Of a stretch of DNA of 25,308 bases, positions 8,423-14,979 are shown piece by piece. The notes beneath the pieces are model-generated. The model did no database searches. It had not been told where the DNA came from and was given only the letters and a program-made list of their open reading frames with translations. This DNA comes from Bacteroidota bacterium (GTDB taxonomy: Bacteria; Bacteroidota; Ignavibacteria; Ignavibacteriales; Melioribacteraceae): contig JAEXOD010000165.1 in assembly GCA_023447335.1 (NCBI GenBank), forward strand, positions 1-25,308, read 5' to 3'. The position numbers were made by a program, and so were the translations under genes. Numbering within the stretch: position 1 is the stretch's first letter; each line of letters opens with the position of its first letter.

Positions 8423-9232
8423 TTATTGTTTAATAATTTCGTCAATTTTTTTTACGTTGATCAATAAATTTTCTAAGTATTCCAATTTTAATTGACTTGC
8501 AGAATCGCTAAGAGCTTTCTTGGGGTTAGGATGAACCTCCAAAAACAGAGCATCAATACCAACTGCCGCCGCAGCTTTAGCTAAATAGGGGATAAAAATC
8601 GGGTTTCCGCCGGTTACGTCTCCGCTGCTAGGCATTTGAACTGCGTGAGTTGCATCCATAACAACAGGATACCCTAAACTTCTCATAATAACAAGTGATC
8701 GCATATCAACAACTAAGTTATGATAACCGAAAGTAGTTCCTCTTTCCGTAAGCATAATGTTGTTGTTGCCCGTTGATTCTATTTTTTCAGCAGCATGTTT
8801 CATATCTTCAGGAGCTAAAAATTGTCCTTTTTTAACATTTACTATTTTACCTGTTTCACCGGCTGCAATTAAAAGTTCGGTTTGACGGCATAAAAATGCC
8901 GGAATTTGTAAAATATCAGCTACTTTTTTAGCTTTGTGAATTTCTTCTATTGAATGTACATCGGTTACAATCGGAACATCTAACTGCTTTTTAACGTCAT
9001 CTAAGATTTGTAAAGCCTCGTCATCGCCAAGTCCCATAAAAGAATTTAAATTAGTTCTATTTGCCTTCTTATAACTTGATTTGAATACAAAAGGAATATT
9101 TAGTTTAGTAGTAATTTCTTTTATTCTTTCTGCAGTTGAAAAAGTGATTTCCCTATTTTCAACCACACATGGACCTGCTAACAATACAAAAGGATTATTG
9201 TCACCAATACTAATTGAGTTTAAATTTATCAA
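8423..9232 (-). CDS. kdsA: 3-deoxy-8-phosphooctulonate synthase (Kdo-8-P synthase)
   Basis: Condenses phosphoenolpyruvate with D-arabinose 5-phosphate to Kdo-8-phosphate. 269 aa. Signature stretches are FVLLAGPCVVENREIT, FKSSYKKANRTNLNSF, IPAFLCRQTELL, LTERGTTFGYHNLVVDMR and DATHAVQMPSSGDVTGG. Cys22 stands where the metal-dependent class (Aquifex type) has its Cys ligand and E. coli has Asn; the His of DATHAVQ, Glu of FLEVHPNP and Asp of LSDSASQL complete the site, so I infer a metalloenzyme. The start is TTG (9232-9230), supported by AGAGG six bases upstream and by alignment of the N-terminus. It lies 10 bp after ruvB and 14 bp before kdsD. Confidence 0.95.
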   Translation of the reverse strand: MINLNSISIGDNNPFVLLAGPCVVENREITFSTAERIKEITTKLNIPFVFKSSYKKANRTNLNSFMGLGDDEALQILDDVKKQLDVPIVTDVHSIEEIHKAKKVADILQIPAFLCRQTELLIAAGETGKIVNVKKGQFLAPEDMKHAAEKIESTGNNNIMLTERGTTFGYHNLVVDMRSLVIMRSLGYPVVMDATHAVQMPSSGDVTGGNPIFIPYLAKAAAAVGIDALFLEVHPNPKKALSDSASQLKLEYLENLLINVKKIDEIIKQ

Positions 9233-9242
9233 GATTTACCTC

Positions 9243-10277
9243 TTAAAAAATGGGGTCTATAACTTCGTTTCTTTCTTTCCCTTTACGCTTTTTACCGAAG
9301 TGTTTATAGGCTAAATCGGTTGCTTCGCGACCTCTAGGGGTACGCATAATAAATCCCTGTTGAATCAAAAACGGTTCATAAACTTCTTCAATTGTTCCCG
9401 GATCTTCGTTAACCGAAACACTTAGATTATTTAATCCGACAGGACCACCGTTAAATTTTTCAATAATCGTTAAGATAATATCTTTATCCATTTCATCTAA
9501 ACCAAAATCGTCAACATCTAAAGCCAATAATGCCTTTTTGGCAATCATTAAATCCACTGAAGATTTATTCTCATAATCAGCAAAGTCGCGTGTTCGTTTT
9601 AATAATCTGTTTGCAATTCTCGGAGTTCCTCTGGAACGTTTGGCTATTTCATACGCAGCATCATTTTCAATTTTAATTCCTAATATACCCGCAGAACGCT
9701 TGACAATTTTTTGCAATATTTCTGCGGTATAATAATCTAATCTAACTTTTATACCAAATCGATCTCTTAGCGGAGCAGTTAATAAGCCGGCTCGAGTAGT
9801 AGCACCCGTTAAAGTAAAGTGGGGAAGTTTTATTTGGACGCTTCTGGCATTGGGACCTGTATCTATCATGATATCTATTCTGAAATCTTCCATTGCAGAG
9901 TATAAGTATTCTTCTACAAGCGGAGATAATCTATGTATTTCATCAATGAACAAAACAGAATTTTCTTCCATATTTGTTAGAAGTCCGGCTAAATCACCCG
10001 GTTTTTCTAACACAGGTCCGCTAGTAATTTTTATGGAAGTCTCCATTTCTGAAGCAATTATATTGGCAAGCGTAGTTTTACCTAATCCCGGAGGTCCCGT
10101 AAGTAATACATGGTCTAATCCTTCGCCTCTTTTTTTTGCGGCACCAATAAATACTTTAAAGTTTTCGATTATTTTTTGTTGACCTTGGAATTCTTCAAAT
10201 TTATGAGGTCTTAAAGCATTATCAAGCTTAATTTCTTCATCTTTCGGCAATGGATTAGTAGTTTCAGATTTTCTCAT
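9243..10277 (-). CDS. ruvB: Holliday junction branch-migration ATPase RuvB
   Basis: The motor of the RuvAB complex, which drives branch migration of Holliday junctions in recombinational repair. It is 344 aa with all hallmarks: LRPHKFEEFQGQ (22-33), Walker A GPPGLGKTT (61-69), Walker B LFIDEIHR (109-116), the sensor/arginine-finger region GATTRAGLLTAPLRDRFG (158-175), and RGTPRIANRLLKRTRDFA (216-233) with the sensor-2 arginine. The C-terminal winged helix ends with RTPRGREATDLAYKHFG. It is placed in the LPS/Kdo operon: 14 bp after the acyltransferase gene and 10 bp before kdsA. ruvA and ruvC are not in the window. Confidence 0.97.
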   Translation of the reverse strand: MRKSETTNPLPKDEEIKLDNALRPHKFEEFQGQQKIIENFKVFIGAAKKRGEGLDHVLLTGPPGLGKTTLANIIASEMETSIKITSGPVLEKPGDLAGLLTNMEENSVLFIDEIHRLSPLVEEYLYSAMEDFRIDIMIDTGPNARSVQIKLPHFTLTGATTRAGLLTAPLRDRFGIKVRLDYYTAEILQKIVKRSAGILGIKIENDAAYEIAKRSRGTPRIANRLLKRTRDFADYENKSSVDLMIAKKALLALDVDDFGLDEMDKDIILTIIEKFNGGPVGLNNLSVSVNEDPGTIEEVYEPFLIQQGFIMRTPRGREATDLAYKHFGKKRKGKERNEVIDPIF

Positions 10278-10291
10278 AAACCGAATTTCAT

Positions 10292-11371
10292 TTAACGCTT
10301 AATTACGTATTTTAATTTAGAATTGGCTTTTACCATTCCGATCATTAATAGCAACATGGCTATAGCAGATATTAGCGAAGTAGTTGAATTTAATTGGCTT
10401 CCGTAAATTCTATCAAAGCCAGGGAAAAATACAAATCCGTAAAGCACCATTAAATGAGCAACATAAATAAATAGTGTGTTGGCCCCGAGTAGTTTTACGA
10501 TTTTAGGACAATAAGTCATCTTCTTTTCAATTATGGTTGCAATACCGTATAGAGCAATTACAACACCGGTACGTAATAAGACTAATTTAATAATCTCAAC
10601 CCAATATTTATCTTCAATTAAACCGTGTATGCTTAACTGACTAATAATTGCTGATAAAGAAACAAATAAAGATCCGTAGAATACCAAATTATAGCTAAAT
10701 ACTCTTGTTTTTACAAATTCTTTATTATTAGCAATAAAACTTCCTAATATAGCACCTGCCATAACATAACCTGCCCAAGGGAATAACGGGAATAAAGATC
10801 CGTATCTTTCAGTAAAAAATCCCCTTAAAATAGGAGGTAGTGTGTCAAATGTGTTTGATGTTAAAACTGTCGGAGCTAATATAAAAAAGAATAAAGCTGA
10901 TAGCGTAAAAGTAATATTATCGCTTATTTTTAACTTTTCACCTAAAAAGCTTAACGCAATTACTAAAAATAATCCCATTCCTATAATATGTAAAGCATCC
11001 ACGGTATAGAATACTAGCCATTGACCGTAAGAAACCGAAGATAAATCAAATACTTGCCCTAAAGGAAAGCGAAGGATATATGCCAAAAACAATAATAAAC
11101 CGACCCTTTTAAGTCCTTTTACGACACGAGGATTTTGATTGAACGGCAAATTTACAGAGCGTAATAAGTAGGTAAATGCCAATCCTGATGTAAACATAAA
11201 AATAGGAGCGGTAAAACCACGAATTGTATGCCAGATATAATAAAAACTTGATTCTAAAGTTCTGTATTCGGGACTTAATAATGAGTTAATAGTATGACCT
11301 TGAACCATTTGGAAAACCGCAAAGGCTCTCATTAGGTCTATAAAAATTAGTCTTTCTTTTTTTTGTTCCAC
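10292..11371 (-). CDS. Polytopic membrane protein of the heparan-alpha-glucosaminide N-acetyltransferase-like (DUF1624) type
   Basis: 359 aa with about ten hydrophobic segments. The N-terminus RLIFIDLMRAFAVFQMVQGH (7-26) with a His at the end of the first helix, the FTAPIFMFTSGLAF segment (53-66), and LFPLFPWAGYVMAGAILG (193-210) resemble the HGSNAT catalytic-domain family, which moves acetyl groups across membranes onto sugars; an acyltransferase-3 relative is the alternative. The start is GTG (11371-11369) with only a weak upstream purine run, so it could be slightly different. It is first in the leftward operon, 14 bp before ruvB. Given the Kdo/LPS genes downstream, acetylation of an envelope glycan is a reasonable but unproven role. 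Confidence 0.72.
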   Translation of the reverse strand: MEQKKERLIFIDLMRAFAVFQMVQGHTINSLLSPEYRTLESSFYYIWHTIRGFTAPIFMFTSGLAFTYLLRSVNLPFNQNPRVVKGLKRVGLLLFLAYILRFPLGQVFDLSSVSYGQWLVFYTVDALHIIGMGLFLVIALSFLGEKLKISDNITFTLSALFFFILAPTVLTSNTFDTLPPILRGFFTERYGSLFPLFPWAGYVMAGAILGSFIANNKEFVKTRVFSYNLVFYGSLFVSLSAIISQLSIHGLIEDKYWVEIIKLVLLRTGVVIALYGIATIIEKKMTYCPKIVKLLGANTLFIYVAHLMVLYGFVFFPGFDRIYGSQLNSTTSLISAIAMLLLMIGMVKANSKLKYVIKR

Positions 11372-11409
11372 TTTTCTGCTAAAAACTTATTTTAAAAATA
11401 TTTAACTAA

Positions 11410-11417
11410 CAAAAATA
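11410..11417 (-). promoter_or_regulatory. Possible Bacteroidota-type -7 element for the leftward operon
   Basis: On the minus strand the sequence reads TATTTTTG, an exact match to TAnnTTTG, the -7 element of Bacteroidota promoters, 38 bp upstream of the GTG start of the first operon gene. I see no clear -33 TTG at the right distance, and such words are common in AT-rich DNA, so this is only a candidate. Confidence 0.3.
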
Positions 11418-11608
11418 CTACTTTTTTTTAATTAATGAAACATATTAATTTTTCAAAATTTGATCAAAAAGCATCTATTTCCATTTATTATTATCGAAAT
11501 TTTAAAGTGTTATTTAAGGGTAAAAATTTAGGATTCACTATCTATTAATGCTTTGTATTAGGTAATTTTAATATTGTTAATGAATTTAATTCATTTATAT
11601 GTGGTTAT

Positions 11609-11649
11609 TGTGATTTAAATCACGAATAGTTTAGAATAAAAGATATAAC
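11609..11649 (+). promoter_or_regulatory. CRP/FNR-family box plus -10 for the OmpA-domain gene
   Basis: TGTGA-TTTAAA-TCACG (11609-11624) matches the CRP consensus TGTGA-N6-TCACA at nine of ten fixed positions. A -10-like TATAAC lies at 11644-11649. The box is centred about 40 bp upstream of the start predicted from that -10, the arrangement of class II activation, and no good -35 hexamer is present, which fits an activator-dependent promoter. The site is read from the sequence; the regulator is inferred. Confidence 0.55.
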
Positions 11650-11683
11650 TTTTGACTCATTTTAATTTCTAAGGGAGTAAGTA

Positions 11684-12799
11684 ATGAAATTTTTAATTGG
11701 GGTTGTATTTACGTTTAGTTTAATCAGTAATTTAGTTTTTTGTCAAGAATTAAAAACATTTTCTAATTATACCTTTGTTCCGGGATCGAGAATAATATTT
11801 TATGATGACTTTTCGTTCGATAATATTGGGGAGTTTCCTGTAAATTGGAAAACAACCGGTAGCGGAGAAGTTGTTACAACAAATTTATTTGAAGGGAAAT
11901 GGTTAAAGTTGACCAATGAAACAGCTTATGTCCCAAATTTAGAACAATCATTACCTGAGTGTTTTACAATTGAATTTGATATGATCGTTGACGGAAAAAT
12001 GATTGATGATATAGATTATTTGGGACATTTTACAGTTGGTGTTATTTCTCGGGAAAAAGATAATGACGAAATCGGTGAGCCATATCCTTCTGAGATGGGA
12101 AATGCTTCATTTTTTATTTCAAATTATTTTAGATTTGAGGAGTCTTCAGATTTTATGACTGAAGGATCAGCTTGGATGCAAAACGGAGATAGAAAAACAA
12201 TTGATCCAAGAAGTATTAAAAATGATGTTCTTAATAAAACTTATAACAAGATTACACGAGTATCAATTTTAGTTAACGGTAAACGTTTATCGGTTTGGTA
12301 TAATAGTGTAAAAGTATGGGATTTACCTCAATTTGTGATAGGTTCTAACTATAATATGATTAAATTGGGGTTACATGAATTTGATGAAGAAAAACCTTAT
12401 ACATTTTTAATTAGTAATTTTAGAGTTGCAATAGGCGAACCGACTATTAAAAAGGATATTAAAAAAATAGTTTCGCACGGAATCCTTTTTGATAGTGGTT
12501 CAGATAAGATAAAAGGTGAATCTTTTGGTACTTTAAAAACTATTGCCGAATTTATGGAAACGAATAAAAATTATAACTTTACTATTGTTGGGCACACAGA
12601 TAGTGACGGTGATGATAAAGCTAATTTGGAATTATCCAAAAGAAGAGCAGATGCAGTTAAAAAAGCTTTGGTTGATAATTTTGGTCTAAGTAGTGAAAGG
12701 TTTATTACTGACGGAAAAGGAGAAACTGAACCCCTAGAGAGTAATAATAATGCTTATGGAAAATCACTTAATCGGCGAGTAGAATTTATTAGAAATTAA
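11684..12799 (+). CDS. Exported OmpA-family protein
   Basis: 371 aa with a signal peptide (MKFLIGVVFTFSLISNLVFC, cut before QELK). Residues ~25-250 form a beta-rich domain (RIIFYDDFSFDNIGEFPVNWKTTGSGEVV, RVSILVNGKRLSVWYNSVKVWDLP) with the look of a concanavalin/laminin-G-like sandwich; I do not know its ligand. Residues ~262-371 are an OmpA-C domain: ILFDSGSDKIKGES, FTIVGHTDSDGDDKANLELSKRRADAVKKAL and SLNRRVEF, including the Asp and Arg that contact peptidoglycan diaminopimelate. So it is probably a periplasmic or outer-membrane protein tethered to the cell wall. The start has a good ribosome-binding site (AAGGGAG). It appears monocistronic, behind a CRP-like box. Confidence 0.88.
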   Translation: MKFLIGVVFTFSLISNLVFCQELKTFSNYTFVPGSRIIFYDDFSFDNIGEFPVNWKTTGSGEVVTTNLFEGKWLKLTNETAYVPNLEQSLPECFTIEFDMIVDGKMIDDIDYLGHFTVGVISREKDNDEIGEPYPSEMGNASFFISNYFRFEESSDFMTEGSAWMQNGDRKTIDPRSIKNDVLNKTYNKITRVSILVNGKRLSVWYNSVKVWDLPQFVIGSNYNMIKLGLHEFDEEKPYTFLISNFRVAIGEPTIKKDIKKIVSHGILFDSGSDKIKGESFGTLKTIAEFMETNKNYNFTIVGHTDSDGDDKANLELSKRRADAVKKALVDNFGLSSERFITDGKGETEPLESNNNAYGKSLNRRVEFIRN

Positions 12800-12913
12800 T
12801 TAGTTTTAATTCTTTTGTATTTAAGGGGTTGTATCAAAAGTTGTTTGTTATCGTTTTTAAAGAGCAATTAAATCACAAAAATCGATTTATTATTCCTCGT
12901 TAACATTTAAATC

Positions 12914-12954
12914 CACTCATTCCCCGACCCCTTCTCTAAACCCTAGAGAAGGGG
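12914..12954 (+). repeat. REP-like hairpin repeat, left copy
   Basis: Begins CACTCA and ends in a perfect hairpin: stem CCCCTTCTCTA (12928-12938), 5-base loop, TAGAGAAGGGG (12944-12954). The right copy at 13050-13090, read on the other strand, aligns to it without gaps at 32 of 41 positions. Confidence 0.8.
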
Positions 12955-13049
12955 TGACGGCACTTGGCTATCCGTTGTATTATAATAAGTTGCGGACTTT
13001 TTTCGGCGTTCGGCAATTAACCTAAAGCTGAATTATTTAGTGTATTATT

Positions 13050-13090
13050 CCCCCTCTCTAGAATTTAGAGAGGGGGCTAGGGGGTGAGTG
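13050..13090 (-). repeat. REP-like hairpin repeat, right copy (inverted)
   Basis: Read on the minus strand it starts CACTCA and carries the stem-loop formed by 13050-13060 and 13066-13076 (11-bp perfect stem, 5-base loop). Relative to the left copy one stem pair has changed from T-A to C-G on both sides, so pairing is kept. Confidence 0.8.
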
Positions 13091-13169
13091 TTAGCAACTT
13101 ATTTTAAAAAATAATCCCTTTTGATACAGCCCCTTTTTTACAACTTTTCAATAGACAGAACTTCTAAAT

Positions 13170-13236
13170 TGTAAAAAATCTCATACATAATGTAAAAAAT
13201 ACTTGACATAGTGTAAAAAATATAATACATTGTGTA
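13170..13236 (+). promoter_or_regulatory. Phased operator/promoter: three TGTAAAAAAT repeats at 21-bp period
   Basis: TGTAAAAAAT starts at 13170, 13191 and 13212, each exactly 21 bp apart, with a partial fourth (TGTA) at 13233. The unit junctions form small dyads: TACAT-A-ATGTA (13186-13196), a degenerate GACATAGTGTA, and TACA-TTG-TGTA. Promoter elements lie inside: TTGACA at 13203-13208 with TACATT 17 bp downstream, or TATAAT at 13221-13226. Two-turn phasing over the promoter suggests several regulator dimers bound on one face, most simply the XRE protein encoded downstream repressing its own operon. The binding protein is inferred. Confidence 0.65.
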
Positions 13237-13264
13237 TGAAAATTTTAACACTTTGGAGGACATT

Positions 13265-13714
13265 ATGTTTTATACAAAAGAAAGAGAAATTTTATTATCC
13301 TTAATTATTTCGTTATTAGTAATTTTCATTTATTCGATCTATTTATATAATAGTCAAATTGTTGATAATCCGGAAATTCTTAATCAACCAAAATTTTGGG
13401 GTAGGGCATTTCTAATTTTAATTCCTATTTCAATTGTTGTTCAAATAATAATGCATATAGGTTTTGCTGTATTAAATAAAATTTTAACAAACGAAGATGT
13501 TCCGACTTTATCAGATGAGAGAGATAAGTTAATTGAACTTAAAGGGATAAAAATAGCTCATTGGGTTTTTGTAATAGGATTTTTATTGGCAATGGGTTCA
13601 CAAGCTTTTGATTATGAATTATATATTATGTTTTCAATTCTTTTTATCTTTGGATTTATCTCTTGTTTTGCCGAAGGAATTGTTCAAATTTACTACTATA
13701 AAAAAGGTATTTAA
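13265..13714 (+). CDS. Small four-helix membrane protein paired with an XRE regulator
   Basis: 149 aa from the ATG at 13265, which has GGAGG five bases upstream; the longer frame from GTG 13232 would start inside the operator and is rejected. Four hydrophobic segments are seen (about residues 9-27, 47-69, 97-115, 120-141), the last three forming a bundle around a polar loop that contains LSDERDKLIELKG. That DERD-x-LI-x-L-x-G loop is typical of small membrane proteins encoded next to short Xre-type regulators in many bacteria (DUF2178-like). I know of no established biochemical role. Its stop codon directly abuts the regulator's ATG, so the two are co-translated and probably function together. 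Confidence 0.8.
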   Translation: MFYTKEREILLSLIISLLVIFIYSIYLYNSQIVDNPEILNQPKFWGRAFLILIPISIVVQIIMHIGFAVLNKILTNEDVPTLSDERDKLIELKGIKIAHWVFVIGFLLAMGSQAFDYELYIMFSILFIFGFISCFAEGIVQIYYYKKGI

Positions 13715-13930
13715 ATGGATAAAATAAAAATTGAAAACAACATCCGAAAACTTAGATTTGAGAATGATGAAATGACACAGCAGGAGTTAGCTGATAAAGT
13801 AGGCGTAACACGTCAAACAATAGTAGCAATAGAAAACGGTAAATATTTTCCGACGCTTGAATTGGCTTTTCGGCTATCTTTAATATTTAAATGCTCTTTA
13901 GAAAAAGTGTTTACATTAAAAGTAGAGTAA
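13715..13930 (+). CDS. Short XRE/Cro-type HTH transcriptional regulator
   Basis: 71 aa, essentially only a helix-turn-helix domain: IRKLRFENDEMTQQELADKVGVTRQTIVAIENGKYFPTLELAFRLSLIFKCSLEKVF. The TQQELADKVGVTRQTI-x-x-IE-x-GKY-x-P core is the classic HTH_3 signature with the recognition helix at VTRQTIVAIE (about residues 29-38). It is of the YozG-like stand-alone type, with no sensor domain. It starts immediately after the stop of the membrane-protein gene, with no separate promoter. The phased repeats upstream of that pair are the likely operator (inference). Confidence 0.92.
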   Translation: MDKIKIENNIRKLRFENDEMTQQELADKVGVTRQTIVAIENGKYFPTLELAFRLSLIFKCSLEKVFTLKVE

Positions 13931-14002
13931 TTTAAGTATTTATTATATAATATCTTATAATTAAATTTTCAAAAAAAATATTCATAGTATTGATTTGCAT
14001 AA

Positions 14003-14032
14003 TTGATAGAAGATTTATGAAAATAATATAAC
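14003..14032 (+). promoter_or_regulatory. Candidate sigma-70-type promoter for the cysteine-rich protein gene
   Basis: TTGATA (14003-14008), an 18-bp spacer and TATAAC (14027-14032), lying 19 bp before the ATG at 14052. The surrounding 121-bp gap has no terminator and is highly AT-rich, so the match is suggestive only. Confidence 0.4.
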
Positions 14033-14051
14033 AATTAACTTTTGGGTAAAT

Positions 14052-14894
14052 ATGCAAAGTAAAATGTATTTTAAGAAGAGCTTTCTTAAATGTGGAACTT
14101 GCTCGCAAGCAGTTTTTCACCTATTAAACAATGAGTTCAAGAATAATCTGAAATTAGAAGAAAAAGCTGCCGATCCTTTCGCCGGAGGTTTGCTTAGAAA
14201 AGGTTATCAGTGCGGAATGTTGTGGGGTGCTGCCTTGGCAATAGGATATCAATCTGCTAATACAATTAAAAATGATAATGAAGCTATTATAACTTCCACT
14301 GAAACTACTATTTTAATGCAAAATTCATTTATCGAAAGGGCTAATAGTGCCGACTGTAAAGATATATCCGAATGTGATTTTGAAAATAAATTTAGCTTTA
14401 TAAAATTCATGTTAAAAACAATAACTAGCGGTTTTATTTTTAGTAAATGTTTCAATTTATTAGCGAATTGGATGCCTGATGCATTGCAAACAATCAACAA
14501 TGGATTTGCGAAAAGCTATTACAATGATATTTCTACGTTTAACTGTGCAGTGCAAGCAGTAATTAAGGCAGAGGCAACTAGAGAAGAGGCAATTGCTGTA
14601 TCCGGATTTGCAGGAGGACTTGGTTTAAGCGGAAATGTTTGCGGTGCTTTAGGTGCTATAATTTATATAAGTAGTTTGAGACTATTGAAGCATAATCCTG
14701 AAATCGATTTTTCACAAACTAATAAAGAACTTGATAAAATCATTTTTTCTTTTTTAGAAATAACAAACGGAGAATTTTTATGTAAAAATATCACAAAATG
14801 TAAGTTTAATTCAATTGAAGAGCATTCAAATTATTTAAGCTGCGGTGGTTGTAAAAATTTAATTGATAAACTGGCAAAACTTTCGGTTTATTAA
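14052..14894 (+). CDS. Cysteine-rich protein with two C_GCAxxG_C_C-like halves
   Basis: 280 aa. The N-terminal half has CGTCSQAVFHLLN (C14, C17), then AGGLLRKGYQCGMLWGAALAIG (C54), then DCKDISEC (C102, C108) and C133. The second half repeats the pattern: NCAVQAV (C165), AGGLGLSGNVCGALGAIIY (C197), CKNITKC (C244, C250) and CGGC (C264, C267). The AGG-x(7-8)-CG-x-x-x-GA block and spaced cysteines match the C_GCAxxG_C_C family (usually about 120-160 aa, often near redox genes, function poorly defined). This gene is therefore a tandem duplication fused into one chain. No signal peptide, so cytosolic; hydrophobic helices could lie at the membrane. It appears to be a single-gene unit upstream of uvrA. 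A redox or metal/thiol role is inferred from the cysteines only. Confidence 0.78.
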   Translation: MQSKMYFKKSFLKCGTCSQAVFHLLNNEFKNNLKLEEKAADPFAGGLLRKGYQCGMLWGAALAIGYQSANTIKNDNEAIITSTETTILMQNSFIERANSADCKDISECDFENKFSFIKFMLKTITSGFIFSKCFNLLANWMPDALQTINNGFAKSYYNDISTFNCAVQAVIKAEATREEAIAVSGFAGGLGLSGNVCGALGAIIYISSLRLLKHNPEIDFSQTNKELDKIIFSFLEITNGEFLCKNITKCKFNSIEEHSNYLSCGGCKNLIDKLAKLSVY

Positions 14895-14920
14895 TTAATA
14901 GAAAAAATTTAAATTAAAAT

Positions 14921-14949
14921 TTGATTTTTTGTCTAAGGTTAGTTATAAT
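14921..14949 (+). promoter_or_regulatory. Sigma-70-type promoter of uvrA
   Basis: TTGATT (14921-14926), a 17-bp spacer and a perfect TATAAT (14944-14949). Transcription would start near 14956, giving a leader of about 24 bases to the ATG at 14980. A perfect dyad AAAGTTT-A-AAACTTT (14952-14966) covers the predicted start site and may be an operator. Confidence 0.65.
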
Positions 14950-14979
14950 TTAAAGTTTAAAACTTTTAGAATTACCTAC

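Larger units (their letters stand above)
11372..11683. other. Divergent intergenic region (312 bp) between the LPS operon and the OmpA-domain gene
   Basis: Very AT-rich and non-coding on both strands. Besides the sites listed separately (a minus-strand -7 candidate near 11410, and a CRP-like box and -10 near 11609-11649), it contains a perfect odd-length dyad ATGAATT-T-AATTCAT at 11580-11594, centred about 29 bp upstream of the CRP-like box. This could be a second regulator site for the rightward gene. Confidence 0.5.
12823..13135. mobile_element. MITE-like element with 18-bp terminal inverted repeats and two internal hairpins
   Basis: The ends AAGGGGTTGTATCAAAAG (12823-12840) and the reverse complement of 13118-13135, AAGGGGCTGTATCAAAAG, match at 17 of 18 positions, and resemble the ends of known IS families. 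The 313-bp span has no open frame of note and so no transposase. Inside are two 41-bp copies, in opposite orientation, of a hairpin-bearing repeat (listed separately). No clear target-site duplication is visible next to the ends. It fills the gap between the OmpA-domain gene and the next promoter, so it is probably a non-autonomous element or a decayed remnant. Confidence 0.65.

Noticed and set aside
11430..11450. Inverted repeat AATTAAT/ATTAATT in the divergent region
   Set aside because: It consists only of A and T in AT-rich DNA, so chance is a sufficient explanation.
13170..13236. Regular short repeats considered as a CRISPR array
   Set aside because: The unit is 10 bp with 11-bp gaps, only three to four copies, gaps themselves partly conserved, and no cas genes; an operator array fits better.
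13232..13264. GTG start for the membrane protein adding 11 residues
   Set aside because: GTG 13232 lies within the operator/start region, whereas ATG 13265 has GGAGG five bases upstream.
14929..14979. Upstream TTG start for uvrA adding 17 residues
   Set aside because: It lies upstream of the predicted -10 element (14944-14949), and the added residues do not resemble a UvrA N-terminus; ATG 14980 gives the canonical start.
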